Origin: Sarcocystis neurona
Taxonomy: Eukaryota; Apicomplexa; Conoidasida; Eucoccidiorida; Sarcocystidae
NCBI GenBank assembly: GCA_000727475.1
Contig: KL647315.1
Coordinates: forward strand, 1,642,239 to 1,706,238
Reading direction: 5' to 3'
DNA length: 64,000 nt
The notes under the pieces were generated by a model. The model worked only from the letters and a program-made list of their open reading frames with translations, had not been told where the DNA came from and made no database searches. This document shows positions 32,186-44,799 of this stretch, in pieces (the first letter of the stretch is position 1; each line of letters opens with the position of its first letter). The position numbers were made by a program, and so were the translations under genes.

Positions 32186-32479
32186 TCAACACGACTGAGT
32201 GAGGAGAAGAAAGCTCCTCTTGTGAAAAAAAATGACAGTACCAGGTGAGGACACAGTATTCTGAAAGGACGACAACCACAGCACCAGCCGTCGTACCCGC
32301 AGCGACAGACCAATTGTCCTCTCCTGTTGCGCTGCCTTAAGCAGCGGCCAAAGGCGCAGGGTAGCAGAAAAAGCGCGAAGCCAGCAGTTCACAGCAAAAG
32401 CAACACCACCAGCAAGAACAGCACTGGCAGCAACACAGATAGAGGTACTATCAGTGGCAAAAGAAGCATGAAGAAACAT
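32186..32479 (-). CDS. Possible membrane-segment exon, uncertain
   Basis: The minus frame includes SICVAASAVLAGGVAFAV, a plausible transmembrane stretch, followed by a basic segment. A second minus frame just downstream reads GTTAGAVVVVLSEYC. A competing plus frame (32,327-32,794, 155 codons) is Ser/Arg-rich. The pieces may be parts of an eroded gene with further fragments at 32,600-33,000 minus. Confidence 0.2.
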   Translation of the reverse strand: MFLHASFATDSTSICVAASAVLAGGVAFAVNCWLRAFSATLRLWPLLKAAQQERTIGLSLRVRRLVLWLSSFQNTVSSPGTVIFFHKRSFLLLTQSC

Positions 32480-35400
32480 GAACAGAGCACCCCCTCACGA
32501 GATTGTCAGTCTACCGCGGATGAATGCAGCCGCAGCCACAAGGGAATTGTGAACACAGTCTTGCGCTACCGAGGTCATACGCTGAGAAATACGTTGTCGA
32601 TACAGGGTCATGTCGTACATAGGGCTTTGAACTGTGCTAGTGATATATACAGAGAGAGGCACATGAGGCGAAAGCGAGATCTATACTCTAGTGAACACTC
32701 AACGAGCAAGTGCTGTGCCCCAGGCGGCAACAGCAGCTTTTGGAGAAGAAATAGCACCACACCAGAAAGAAGAAACAGATCATGTGAGGAATAGAAAAGG
32801 TGCGGAACGGTGCGAACGAGCACCGCTCCGAGAAAATCTTAAGCGTAGCAGCAGCTACGCCATAAGGGAGACAAGCAGCAGCTGCTGCAGGAGGAGAGAA
32901 GGCACCCCAATGGGAGAACAGCAGTTGGAGGAGCACTTCAGCAGCCCTTAGTATATGCACGTACAACAGAGGTGAGCTGCTCTGCTCAAAGTGCAGCAAG
33001 CAGAAGACCACGAAAAAGTATGTGCACCTAGGTGTGCGCGTGCTTGCTCTTCAGAGAAACAGATGCGTACACGTACATGTGTACACTTGTGAGCTCAACA
33101 TTTAGATCCGACTACGCATGTGTCTCCGTGTGCGCAGTTCTACGTATGTTCTGTGTACAGATGGAAGGAACGCTATTGTGTACGTGGGGACAGGCCGCAT
33201 TCACAGGGAAAATACAGGATGTGTACACTCTTTATTGAGTGTGCAAGAGCTTCTAACCTGTATTCGCGTGTACGTTCGCTGTTAACTCACCGTGTCAGCA
33301 CGTTTATACATATCTGCCTGAGGACCTACCCATGCGCTTGCAGCATAAGATAGGACAAGCAGCACCTTGCAGACGCCAGAGTTTCAAGGAGATCTTCTTC
33401 TTTTGTTGGCGAACACGCCCTCGTGGCATGGAGCGGTCATGACTCTACAGCATTAAAGCTAATGCTCGTTTACACGTTTCCAGATAAAGCTCGGATAGTT
33501 AGACACACTACACGAGAGCACCCACGCGAAGATATGCAACGTGCACCGCAGCACGCATGCGCCCACAGGCAGATATCAAAACCCTACAGATGCGTGTACG
33601 TGGATAACTTTTGTTATACTGGGCAAAAAGGGTGCTCGACATCTCCAAGCGGCGCGGTGGACGGCATGACAGTGCTAGCAGGTTCCTATTGGCGCCGCGC
33701 GCGAGAGGAGGACGCTTACACTAGAGTGGATAGGAGAATTATCTCGTTCAACTGCCTCGTTGCATAAAATTTGCGACTAGAAGAGCTATTCGCGGGAGAC
33801 AGACAATTTTCGGTGTCTCCCTTTGCATGCGTGTCGCTTCCGCTACACGGCGACCGGCGCCTCTGCCTCGTAAAGAGGAAATGGCGCTTTGTGTAGCTCG
33901 ACTGGAATTGTGTGTTGCCCAAGTTAGCGTCTTTTCTCAATGCCGGCGGTCATCATCGTGAAACGACTAGAGCTGCGTCGCTTCGATACGCCTAGCCCTC
34001 ACACTTTTACACCTTATCAGTTGTGAAGGAACGTGTTTTGACGTTTCACCGGTCATTCAGCAGATGAAACAACGCAGCTCATTGAGTAGTGGTGGCGCCA
34101 TGTTTGGACTGGCAAAAATTGTTATTCTCTTTTCGTCGTTCACAAGGTGACGTGGCTCCATGCGTGTGTGTACCTGTATGAAGACCGGACTGGTAAGCGT
34201 ATGTGGTGACTTGAAGGATTTCACGATATGTATACCCGAATGGACACATACGTACGCTCACTTGTACGCACGCACATAGCTGCACACGCGTGCATCTGCT
34301 GCAGAAACGTGGATCTGCCAGCACACAGGTACAGATAGAGACAGGGCTGAACGAAGCCGTATGTAACGGAGGTACTCGTGAATATACCTACATTTGCATG
34401 TCTGTGCGAGAGAGAGAAAGACAGATAGACCGACGCGCAGACAGAATGATGCGCACGTGAGCAGGTGGCTAGGTTGAAGATGGAAGAGAATAGCACAAAT
34501 GAAAAACTGCGCGCAAGTAGACGCGTACACGCCTGCGCGTCGGTGTCTACGTCTGTACACATACCCATATATTTATAGATGCACGCACAATTTTAAATTC
34601 TACGCTCATCCAGTTGGCGTGCGCAACCTATAAGAGCATATATATGCATTTGTAACACACTTATAACCTCCGCAAACTTCCGGTTGGTCGGGGACAACCA
34701 GCCAGGGTAGCGTGCCCGTGACAAATTTTGGACTCCACCTGTGCGCCGCATTGTTTTATATCTGTACAAGTACACCGACTACATTTTACAGAGCAGGAAG
34801 ACCGTATGTATGCCGAAGAAATGCCGATAATAACCGGATTTATTCATAAAAATATCTCTTCTATTGATACATGAGCGTGTGTGCACTCGTGGTAGATGTG
34901 TAGGCAAAAACCCCTGCATATGTATATATATATATATATGTATCCGTGCATCTGTATGCCAGGAGAACGCATCAGAAAAGATGCATGTTAGGGGTGAATA
35001 AACCCGTCTATGCACATCTGCATCCAGGTGCATCTATATATCCTCCGGGTACACCTCGATTTATTAAGTGGATGGAATGGTGAGCTTTAGGGGTTTCATG
35101 TAGTTGTACGTGCCCTGGAGCACTTCTGAAAAGGAACAACTAACACGGATGAGAAACACGCAGTTTAATTCTCCTATGTACACGTTATACTATTCACCCT
35201 TCCAGTGATGTGCTGGCTTTTGTCGGGGTACGCATATTTACTATTCCCTGTTGTCAGTTGGCAAAGACATATCCGTTTTCCTATACCACAGCACGAACGT
35301 ATACCCTTTTTCCTTTTCCCATGTTGTAGAGGCCAGTCGTCGTCATGGAAACACGAATAATGCATTTTGTATGTCCACTAGCCGGTGAATGACTCACTTT

Positions 35401-36885
35401 TCTCTCACGTAAAGGGATAGTATGTTTCGTACATTATGTAGTGAGTCAAAGTAGGAGTGTTTTGTGAAAACCAAATGCTTGAGTTGCACCACTTTGCCGA
35501 GAAGTACCCTCTTAGTTCTACTCCTGTGTAGAAACTCTCCTCCCGTTGTTACAAGGCATGAAGACGGCACTGCTTTTGTTGGGTAAAGGGTGAACTCCCA
35601 CCTGATGGTGCGCATGAAGAATGAATTAGTTTCGCGTTATGCTGGAGAAAGCTAATATTGACTCAAAAAATACTCGTTTGTACCCGTGCAAGTCCCATCT
35701 ACACGGTCTGAGAACGGGGCTGGTCCGACTGAGCCGCAGTACTGAGATATCTTACTTTAGGTGGGTAAAGATGGACTCAAAAGCAGATGCACGCCGATCG
35801 AGAGAAACAATTTCTTCACTTCTTATCTGTGTCACTTCGCTCATTCCACATCTGTGCATGTACTGGCGCCCGCAGTGAGCTTTTCGCGAACGTGCAGGCT
35901 TCTTGGGAGAAAGAGTTAAGTCAATTCTGCTTGGTCAGGCAGAAGGGAGGATAAAGTTACACCCGTGTAAATGGAAAACGGCCAGTCCACTTTCACGTGG
36001 CGCGCAGGAACTGTCTTTTCACGTGCACATTTGCTCCGTGCTCCAGGAATATTGTATTCTACTCTAGTACTTTACGACTGGTGCAGCCTCGGGTTTTCGC
36101 GTTGACAGAACCCACTTGTCAGAGAGAATACACAGGATCACTTGTGTGTATACGACACACTCAGTTCAGCACTTTTTCCCTCGGTCAAGAGGACAGAGTC
36201 TCTCATCATACGTATAGGCCTATTCAACGACGCGAGAACTGCCCCTGTGCTCCTCCTCTGCGGCTCAGCGTCCACTGTCTCCACTACACATCCGCGACTG
36301 CAGTTAAAACGTTTTATTTTATGTGCATGCGTCCGTAGGACGTGCAGCCACGGACAGAAACGTAGACGTATGAGTCCCTACGCATAAAAGGATATGTGTC
36401 TACATGTATTGATTCACACGTAAGGTACGGAGGGTGCGGCGTTACGCAGGAGACATGTGTGGGGAATAGTCGAGACGTGAAGTTCTGTTTTCAACCCCGG
36501 AATTCCAGTGTTTCTCTCCTCTAAAATCGGCTCGGAAGCACTTGCACATGGATTTGGCAACTTACGCAGGCTTCCGTATGCAAGAAAAGGATCCGTGAAT
36601 ATATATATATATATATATACATATATATATGCGCCCACACGTGTGTGTAGATTCATGTACTACCACACGTTTGCAATGGACTCTATAGGTACACATATGC
36701 ACACGCTTACGCATGCATTAACATGCTTGCATGCATACTGCCGTAGGTGGTGAACAGCTTGCACCACTGCAGCGGAGAAATAAGACTGCGTCGTACTCAT
36801 GGCCTAAAAATGCGAGGCGCAATACCTTGACACATACGTACCACGCCACATGTACGTGTCAGTATGTCTGTGTATACAAATATAC

Positions 36886-36916
<31 letters not shown>

Positions 36917-37627
36917 AATATATGTATACAACCATGGTTATCTGTTGGGGAGTGTGTATATTGTTGACGGAAACGGCCTATCGGAAACTATAAGCGGCAT
37001 GCATCAGTGACCCTGCACGTATTCTTGTGCGGGGAGCTGTGCAGTCGACGGAATGCAGAAGCTCCCGCAGGCCTCGGCACCACCTCCGAAGGTCCACGTA
37101 TACGGGTAGCTGTAGTTTCAGAAGTCCAGCTGGATCCTCACGTGTGCATGTCCATGTGCGTACGCTCACACGTACGTAGGTGTGTACGCAGATATTTTCG
37201 CGGATCTCCCCCTGCCCGACTCCCTCTTTTCAAATCTGTGTGTACACGTTTTTCCGTATGTCCATTTATGTGTGTGTGTGTGTATGGACATGTGGCAAGA
37301 CGCGCTTGCTGACGTAAACGTGTGAACTTGCATGTGTGTAGATTTCATGACTGCATCCGTCAAGAACGCATCAACGCAGGGCATTTCAAGTACACTCGCG
37401 TCTGTGAACCTGCGTAAATACATCCTTGTGGAGACGCACTTGCACATGCGTATGTGTGCGCGTGTCCGTGCGTTACAGAGCTTCATACGTCCATATGTAC
37501 TTGCGTAGTTATGTGTGCATAAACTATTTACATTCCTACAGTGACGTGTTTGATATCTATTGTTACACACGTACATATATATTCCTGTACAGACACTAAC
37601 GGACATTAATTATTATTAGATTCGTAC

Positions 37628-37658
<31 letters not shown>

Positions 37659-37829
37659 TATATATATATATATATATCTGTATATATGCGCGTAGCGTGC
37701 GTATCGGCTTTCGACTACGCGCATGAGGAATAAATTCACTTGGAGCTACTGCCGCGCTCTGAAAGAGTGTACGTGTCGGTTCCCCGCTTTTTTTTTCTCT
37801 GATTTATACAGGGAACAACTCATTCAGGA

Positions 37830-38760
37830 GCACAGATGTGCTGAAACAGGAAAGCGACCACCAGCAGTGTGTGGTGGTGGCAAGCCTGGGCGACCACAGC
37901 ACCAGAGGAGGAACAAACTCAGCGCGAGGAATAAGAACCACAGCGATACCGGAGGTGGTCAAGCAATTAATTTTACATATAGAGATTGCAAAATGGAAGG
38001 AAGCGCGCACACCCTCGGCCACTGTGGAGGAAGGAAGGCCCCTGAAGCGTCGAAGCAGTAGAGATAGAAAGGAGAGAAATCAGCAACAAGGACAAGAACA
38101 ACGACAAAAGCAGCAAAAGGCCAAAAGCAGCGGCGCTAACAGGGCTAGACACGGCAGCCAAGGTACCAACAACACGAAACTGAGTCGGAGGACACCTACG
38201 GTTCCGGGGTAGTTCTGAGCTGGATGATCGTGTACAGGAAAGGGACAATAAACGGCACACGTCGCAAGCAGGTAAAACAGAAAGGGGAAGTTGAAGAGAA
38301 AGGAACGCTAAACGGCACACGTCGTAAGCAGATAAGACAGAAGGAGAATGCTGGAAGGGAACAGGAGAGGGAATGAGGAAGGCAGAGGAATGGAAGGGAC
38401 GGAGGAATTCTTCACTCTGCGGATTCCGTGGCCGCTCCACTGCGACTGCTTCTGGCACAGGGCCGCAGTGGGTGTACGCCAGGCAAGAAAAATTGTGTCT
38501 TACCCACGGAAAGCTCGCCTACCCGAGCTAATGACTGCTGGAGCAATAGGATACATATCAGTATTTGCCGAAGAAGTAATTCCGGGTTTTTGTGTCGAGG
38601 TAGACGACAAGACTGACCACTACGTCGAGAGTGTTTCCCACTATTTTCTCCGCTGCTTTTTTCCAGGGAGGCTGCAACAGTATTCCATCGTATACTACTG
38701 CTACTACTACTGCTCCTACTAATCATTGTACTGCTACTCATCGTATTCGTACTGCTGCAG
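37830..38760. pseudogene. Possible decayed coding region
   Basis: The plus strand reads a Gln/Lys/Arg-rich frame to 38,212; the minus strand reads TTSGIAVVLIPRAEFVPPL in one frame and Ser/Leu-rich text in another. The only CAG-like and CTA/CTG triplet tracts within the repeat-poor block cluster here (38,060-38,130; 38,690-38,770), which could mark remnants of a repeat-bearing gene. No intact product is evident. Confidence 0.2.
38236..38355. repeat. 60-base direct repeat, two copies
   Basis: AACGGCACACGTCG starts at 38,251 and again at 38,311. Flanking GGAA(A)GG(A)AC and AAGCAG(A/G)TAA(A/G)ACAG match too, giving a tandem duplication with period 60 and a few substitutions. Confidence 0.8.
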
Positions 38761-40864
38761 CTTCTACATCTACTGAACAACTGCAAAGTTTAGCATAAAA
38801 CGGTTTTAGCACCCAGTGTCACTTCTGGCAGAAGTAGCATACGTACGACTGCCAAGACGTGTTTGGTTCGTACGTTTTCAAAAAGGACAACGCTGCTACT
38901 ACAGCAAGCAGTACTACTAGAACAATGACTGCATCAGAACCTAGTCCGCTGGCTTATCAGCATCCGTTTGACACGAAGACTTTGATACACTTTGCGTGCT
39001 TGCGTCTGCCGTAGCCTCTCTAAGCAAGGAAAAGTGCAGCTGCGTATTACAGGCTCTTTTCGTCGAGGAAAAGTGCGAAATACTGCACTCGTTGCAGTAG
39101 CACTTTCAAGTGGTACGCCAGAGTAGGAGTCACAAACATGTTATGGGTGGGAATAGAATCTACTTTTCTTCTACATCTGCAGAAGATCCGTAATACACAG
39201 AGTAATATTGGAACATCTTATCATCTCTACGCCGAAGCAGATTCAGACCCCGGAGATGGTCCCCACCACTTCGAACTTCAGTCACCGCGACAAATTGCCA
39301 GGTATGATGTCTAACGTGGAGGAACTGTGTCTGTACGTTTCACCTTATCCGCGTCGTCTATTGCGGTGGTAATACGTGTGTATTCAACTGAGCCATTCCT
39401 GTAGACTGAATTACTGCATTTCATGCGCAAAGCATGTGTAGAAGAATGTACATGCGTTCTGCTAAAGCTCTCTTTCAATTGTCCTCGTGTTGCTTCAGTA
39501 TGCACGCAAGAAGAATATCTATACGTATACATATATACATATGTAGATAGATAGATAGATCATTTGCAGGGCCTCCGACATCTGTGTCTGCCACTGTCCC
39601 CGTATATACATACGCATGTATATATATGTACATATATATGTAAACATATAGGTGTGTATGTAAAAGCAGATGTGGATGGGATGTAAAAGCACATGCTTAC
39701 GTACAGACGTACATTCATCCGTACATACACGGTCACACACGTACACATGTACCGTTGAACGGAAACGTCGTAAACGTACACATGTTTGTCCTACAGGTGA
39801 TATTCGCTGCAGCGTCGCGTAGTATTCAGCATGACCAGACTGCACGAATATGCATTAAGACGCGTACGCACATGAATGTAGACAGTCATCTATAGGTATA
39901 TTCACAGGTAGAAAGCTTCTATGTGTAGCACTCGTGTACACATATTTTGACATACACGTCAACGTGGGCACCGGAAAGTCTCTCCTGCGTCGTAGACACG
40001 CATCGCTGCACCGATGACACTTCCACAAAAGCTGTGCCTGTAATTTCCTCTAGGATTTCACCACGAGCGCGGATGTCTAGCTCGTGTAGATGTATATGGT
40101 CCGCCTTCATCGTGTGCAGAAACAGGGTCAGCTCCGAGGTGCGTGGAGAGATACCACGCACAGGCAGGTGGATATTGTATAAGCCTATAATATATATATA
40201 TATATATATATGTATTCATATACATATGCGTAAAATCTGGCAGTGTGCGTCTTAGACGTCGGTCTGTTAAATCAGTGATTTCATCTTAGTGCGTTCTGCT
40301 GGAGGCGTACACCGTCGTCTGGACGACTGTTGTGTCTACACATGCTCCTGCACAAATGACGATTTGACGCGAGTATGTATGACAAGCCACTGCGGGAATA
40401 CTCCTCAATTAGGCAGGAAAAAAAAATGTAGTACTCCAGCAGAACGTAAAGACGTGAAGTTGCCAGGGACGGACACAGATTCGTTATCATCCCCGCGAGC
40501 TCGTATACAAGTGCAGCGTAAGCTTGTTAACAAAAGATTTTTCCACAATACGCCGGATATATCTTGACGGGGTAAACTACGTCTTTTTGTGGAAACATTG
40601 CGGTGATGTAAAGACATCATTCACCTGAACTTGCGCGTAATTCGCTGCATATATGCTCTGGCATCTACCTGCATACACGGATACGTTTACGTGTCGACCT
40701 GTGCGGAGGACCGTATACGTCCAGACAAACTGACAAACACGCAGACAATCATCCCGTATAATCTTTTACAAACGAGAGACTCTCCTCAGAGTGGAGAATT
40801 TCTACTGTAGGTATACGGAAGTTTAGACCGAAGACTCATACGCAGTCTCCTGTGTATATATATG

Positions 40865-40899
<35 letters not shown>

Positions 40900-43800
40900 G
40901 TATACGCATGAATGCGTAAACGCGTAAAACATCATAAGTGCTGTAGACGTACACAGATGTAAACGCGTAGCGGTCCAGCAAGGAGTCTTTGCAAGTAAAG
41001 CCCCCACTGATGTGTGAACGTCCATACGAACAGAAATACATTGGTACACATTTTTATCTACCAAAGTTTAGTAACAACCTGGAAAACAAATCGTCGCCTC
41101 TGCGGATACTCGTACTTCAGCTGATACAAACGGATGGAAATACATCGATATATACATATGTAAATCTACATATACATATATATATATATATATATTTGCA
41201 TACACATTTGCATCCAAAGGTGAATGTCCACGTCCACACCAGTAGCCAGAGGCTCTCCCGTATTGCGAGTAGTCAAGAAAGCACGTATGCATAAGTATGA
41301 TACCTCTTAAACACACTGCGATGAGAGCAGGTACTCGGCGGAAGACGTCATGCACCTATACCATTTACCAAATTCCTCAGTTGATCTTCAAGCAGTTATC
41401 GACGCAGATGTGCAAAGTGGATGCCCACAAAAACACACAGACACATTTAACGTGGGCGCAAGGAGGAGCTGCAGGCGAAAGACAGCGTGAAGCGTGATAC
41501 ACCTGTATGTAGGCACATAGAGACACACTTCTAAATCAGTCTACACGAGTATACGCACACATGAGGAGAATAGCGCACGAAGAAAGCAAGGATTTGCCAA
41601 GAGTGCAACCCATACACCTCGGCACACGTGTACACAAGTGTAGGCGTGTCTTGTTCTTTCTCCTAATTTAAGTAATACATACGCACAGGTGAATTCTGTT
41701 TCCATGGAGGCAGACGTTCAACCGCCACGAATCCGCACAAACCGCAATGCGCTACGTGTCTCCCCTCGTTCACAACGTCAGAAACCCGTTTGAGGATTCA
41801 AGAAAACGGAGAAATACGCCTTCAGTTGAATATGGGATTGCGTATTCTTGTTTGTAGTTGTCTCTGCAGCAAACTTCTGGATGCGTGTGCGTTTGCAAAA
41901 GTAGCTCGCGATATGACTTCGCCCCGGCGCCCAACACTAATAATTGCAGAGGCACGACTAGTGGGAGAAGTGTCGAGATATACATAGATCTGCCTGCCGA
42001 CATCGAAGCAGTTCAACTCTTCACAAAACCTTGTTCAGCAATCCACACAGCTGTTTTTTAAAGGATTTGTTAACCACAGAGTATGCTAAGGCTGCAAGTG
42101 TTGCCTGTTCGTGTGGGCGACCAGGCACCTGATGATTCGAATACAGCAAGACACACGACGGCCTGTGTAAACCAGTTCTTCCTTTTTTAGGCGACTGAAA
42201 AGCTTAATATGCAAGGAGGGTACAGGCGCGCACAGACCAACTAGATGTTCCCACGTAGATGTCTCTCTCTGGTAGACGGCGGTCGCGGATGCAGCTGAAA
42301 AGCCATGTCGAAGGGAAATTGCTGCATGGTGGAACTTTAGCAGGGCAGGCAGCTACTGAAGCACTGGTAGAGCGGTGATATAAGGTAACGCAGCTTCTCT
42401 AATGCTAGATTTCCCCCATTGTCTGCCTTTTTCAGCAACGATGCCACTGGGTAGGCATGCGGGTATTTACACGTGGAATCAACCTCGCGGTGGGCAGAAG
42501 TGCTGTTGTAGTGGAATGTCGCAAAGAGTCATTGTCCTCACGGCTTCGTCGAGCATACATGCAAGTAGAATGCCGTGTGGGAATGGAGCAACGCTGCAAA
42601 TTCAATTCTGTATGTTACTGAAACGCAACGACGCGGCCGTTAAAGGCAGGCGCGAGCGGGAGAATCCTATAAAAGAGCATGTGGAAATTTACAGGAAGAT
42701 ATCGTTGCGAAGTTTCTACCTGCAGCGGGCGCTTCAAGAGTTCATAACAGCACATATATTATTTCATAGTAGATTCACATGTTTTCTTGCACGATAATAG
42801 TGCACGGATGCATCCTACACACACGCGTCAAACTTCTGTTTAAAACGTATCTACATAGTGTTTTGGAGAAGATTATGCATCTGTGCACCCTCCGTATCTC
42901 TAGTTTCTACTGGAAATGTATCCACGTATAGTTTTTCAGGGGAATGAGACGAGTGTGCGTGGCTACACGTGTGCACTGGGCGTTCACTGAAAGATTCCAC
43001 ATTCATTTGTATAACCTTCCGAAAAGTTCATATGACTGTTTCCGCCTATACATACGTTCAGTATATTTACTATGTGCTAGCGTGTCTGAACAGGTACAGA
43101 GGCCGTCGAGAAAATCGCATTTGTGCGCCAACAGAAGGAACTTACAAGCGTTGCCGCGGTTTCGTTGCCCACGAAGTGTACAGTGTACATAAAAGTGCGC
43201 ACAAGTTCTAGAGAAGGAAATGTGGATAAAAAGAAGTCACCCTTATTGAGACGACTGTGTATATATACGTGCACATATGCGCAGACAAGGACATACATGT
43301 GGAACAGAAGTTTTCGCACAAAAGAGACGTGTCTGCGTGTAAGCGCCGCTGAGGTCACTACAGAAGGTTCAATTTTCTGCCTCCTTGAACCCTCATATAT
43401 ACATCTACACAGTGTTTATATATCTGCCTGTATATGTAAATTTCTTCACATCCCAACTAGCAAGTCATTAAGAGAGCAGAAACGGCGGCAAAGACGCCTC
43501 ACCAGGATCACTTTTCAAAATGCGTCGCTATCCGTGTGCTATTTTTGATGTACAAGGTGTGAATAGAGACAGGCGTAGGGACACGAAAGAGAAACTGGCT
43601 CCAGAGTATGAGTGAATATGAGAAAAAGTGGTAATTCAAAGATGTCTTTTGGCGTACAAGTTGAAGTTGATTTGTTTCAAATTAGGCTGCCTCATTTCGT
43701 TCTACCAGAGGAATGCCTAACTGTTCCTGCTGGGTGCGCTGCACTGCTTTATCCGTGATAACAACAGCGCCGTGTCTAGCTACGACCACGCGTCTGTAGG

Positions 43801-44339
43801 CGCACACAGAGACATATGCGCACGTGCAATTTCCTGTAGGTTCGTCATGACAGATGTACTAGTTGCGTCCAGCTATCAGTATGTCTGTGCATCTTGACAA
43901 CGATGCACATATGACGCGTACTCCCGTAGGAATCGTATGGCAGACATCACACCTGCTGTGTCCAAATATCGATAAAATCCCTTCGTGTGGGCGAAGACAT
44001 GTATACAGACACACGCATGTATGTACGCGTTCCTCTAAGTGGGAGGACGGCTGCTCTGTAGATCTGTTCGACTAGGAAACTGTGTATGCATCCATGTACG
44101 CCGTACACGCTGTTTCACCTTTCGTGAAACCTGCTCGGTTGCTTCTCCATCGTTGTACACAAGCGAATGTACACAGCCCTATATGCGTCCACATATAGAC
44201 GTTCATATATATACATATGTATGTAGCCGATCACAAACATCGTTCTCTGTGCACGACGAATTTGCGTAGTCTCTATGTGTTTCTCTGCATGTGTATTTGT
44301 CTCGTGACGGGGCGAAGATGTGATAGCACAGTAGCAGAG

Positions 44340-44642
44340 GAAAACAGACGGATGTACATCGCATTCTGACGGTATATACCACATCCAGTGTGGTCGCGGC
44401 GTCAGTCCTTCGCCGTTGCTGCTTTCCACTGTACAGCGAATGCCGTATCCGTCTGTTGTAGCAGAAAAGTCTCCCTCTGCCTGCGCTCGAAGCAGAAGTA
44501 CGTGTCGTCTTGCCGGCGTTGCCAACCGGAAACAGGGTGGGCTGCAGTAGTCTTCCACGAGAAGCAGCGAGAAATCTACCCCGACGTGCTGCTCCTCACG
44601 AGAGGATGCAGACAAAACAGTGTCACCAGCACTGCTGACCAA
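44340..44642 (-). CDS. Open frame at edge of repeat-poor block
   Basis: The minus frame reads mixed sequence (SSREEQHVGVDFSLLLVEDY; LTPRPHWMWYIPSECDVH) that looks less random than neighbouring frames. A preceding minus piece, RNELAKAIASAEDNNGRQH (near 44,725-44,665), could be an upstream exon. The plus strand is also open (44,388-44,726). Unrecognised. Confidence 0.22.
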
Positions 44643-44799
44643 ATGCGTCCGAACATAAGAGCGCCGATATGTTGTCGGCCATTGTTATCCTCAGCACTAG
44701 CAATAGCCTTCGCGAGTTCGTTCTAGGACCCCTCGTTGATCATTACCAGGGGTTCTCACGGTTGTGTTGCACAGAGCACATTCAAATGCTGCGCTACCG

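Larger units (their letters stand above)
27450..44750. other. Repeat-poor block without convincing genes
   Basis: About 17 kb almost free of CAG/CTG triplet repeats, in sharp contrast with both flanks. Frames longer than 100 codons are few and domain-free. TA microsatellites recur (36,600-36,632; 36,886-36,920; 37,627-37,676; 40,189-40,213; 40,853-40,905; 41,176-41,196). TGTACAC and GCATGC motifs are common. I looked for tRNA B-box and rRNA-like sequence and saw none. Apart from the short frames and the repeat listed separately, I see nothing to annotate. Confidence 0.65.

Noticed and set aside
36600..41196. TA microsatellites considered as promoters or centromere-like sequence
   Set aside because: They are short, scattered through the whole window and not tied to any gene start.
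42120..42145. GATTCGAATAC resembling a tRNA B box
   Set aside because: No matching A box, acceptor stem or anticodon arm could be formed around it.
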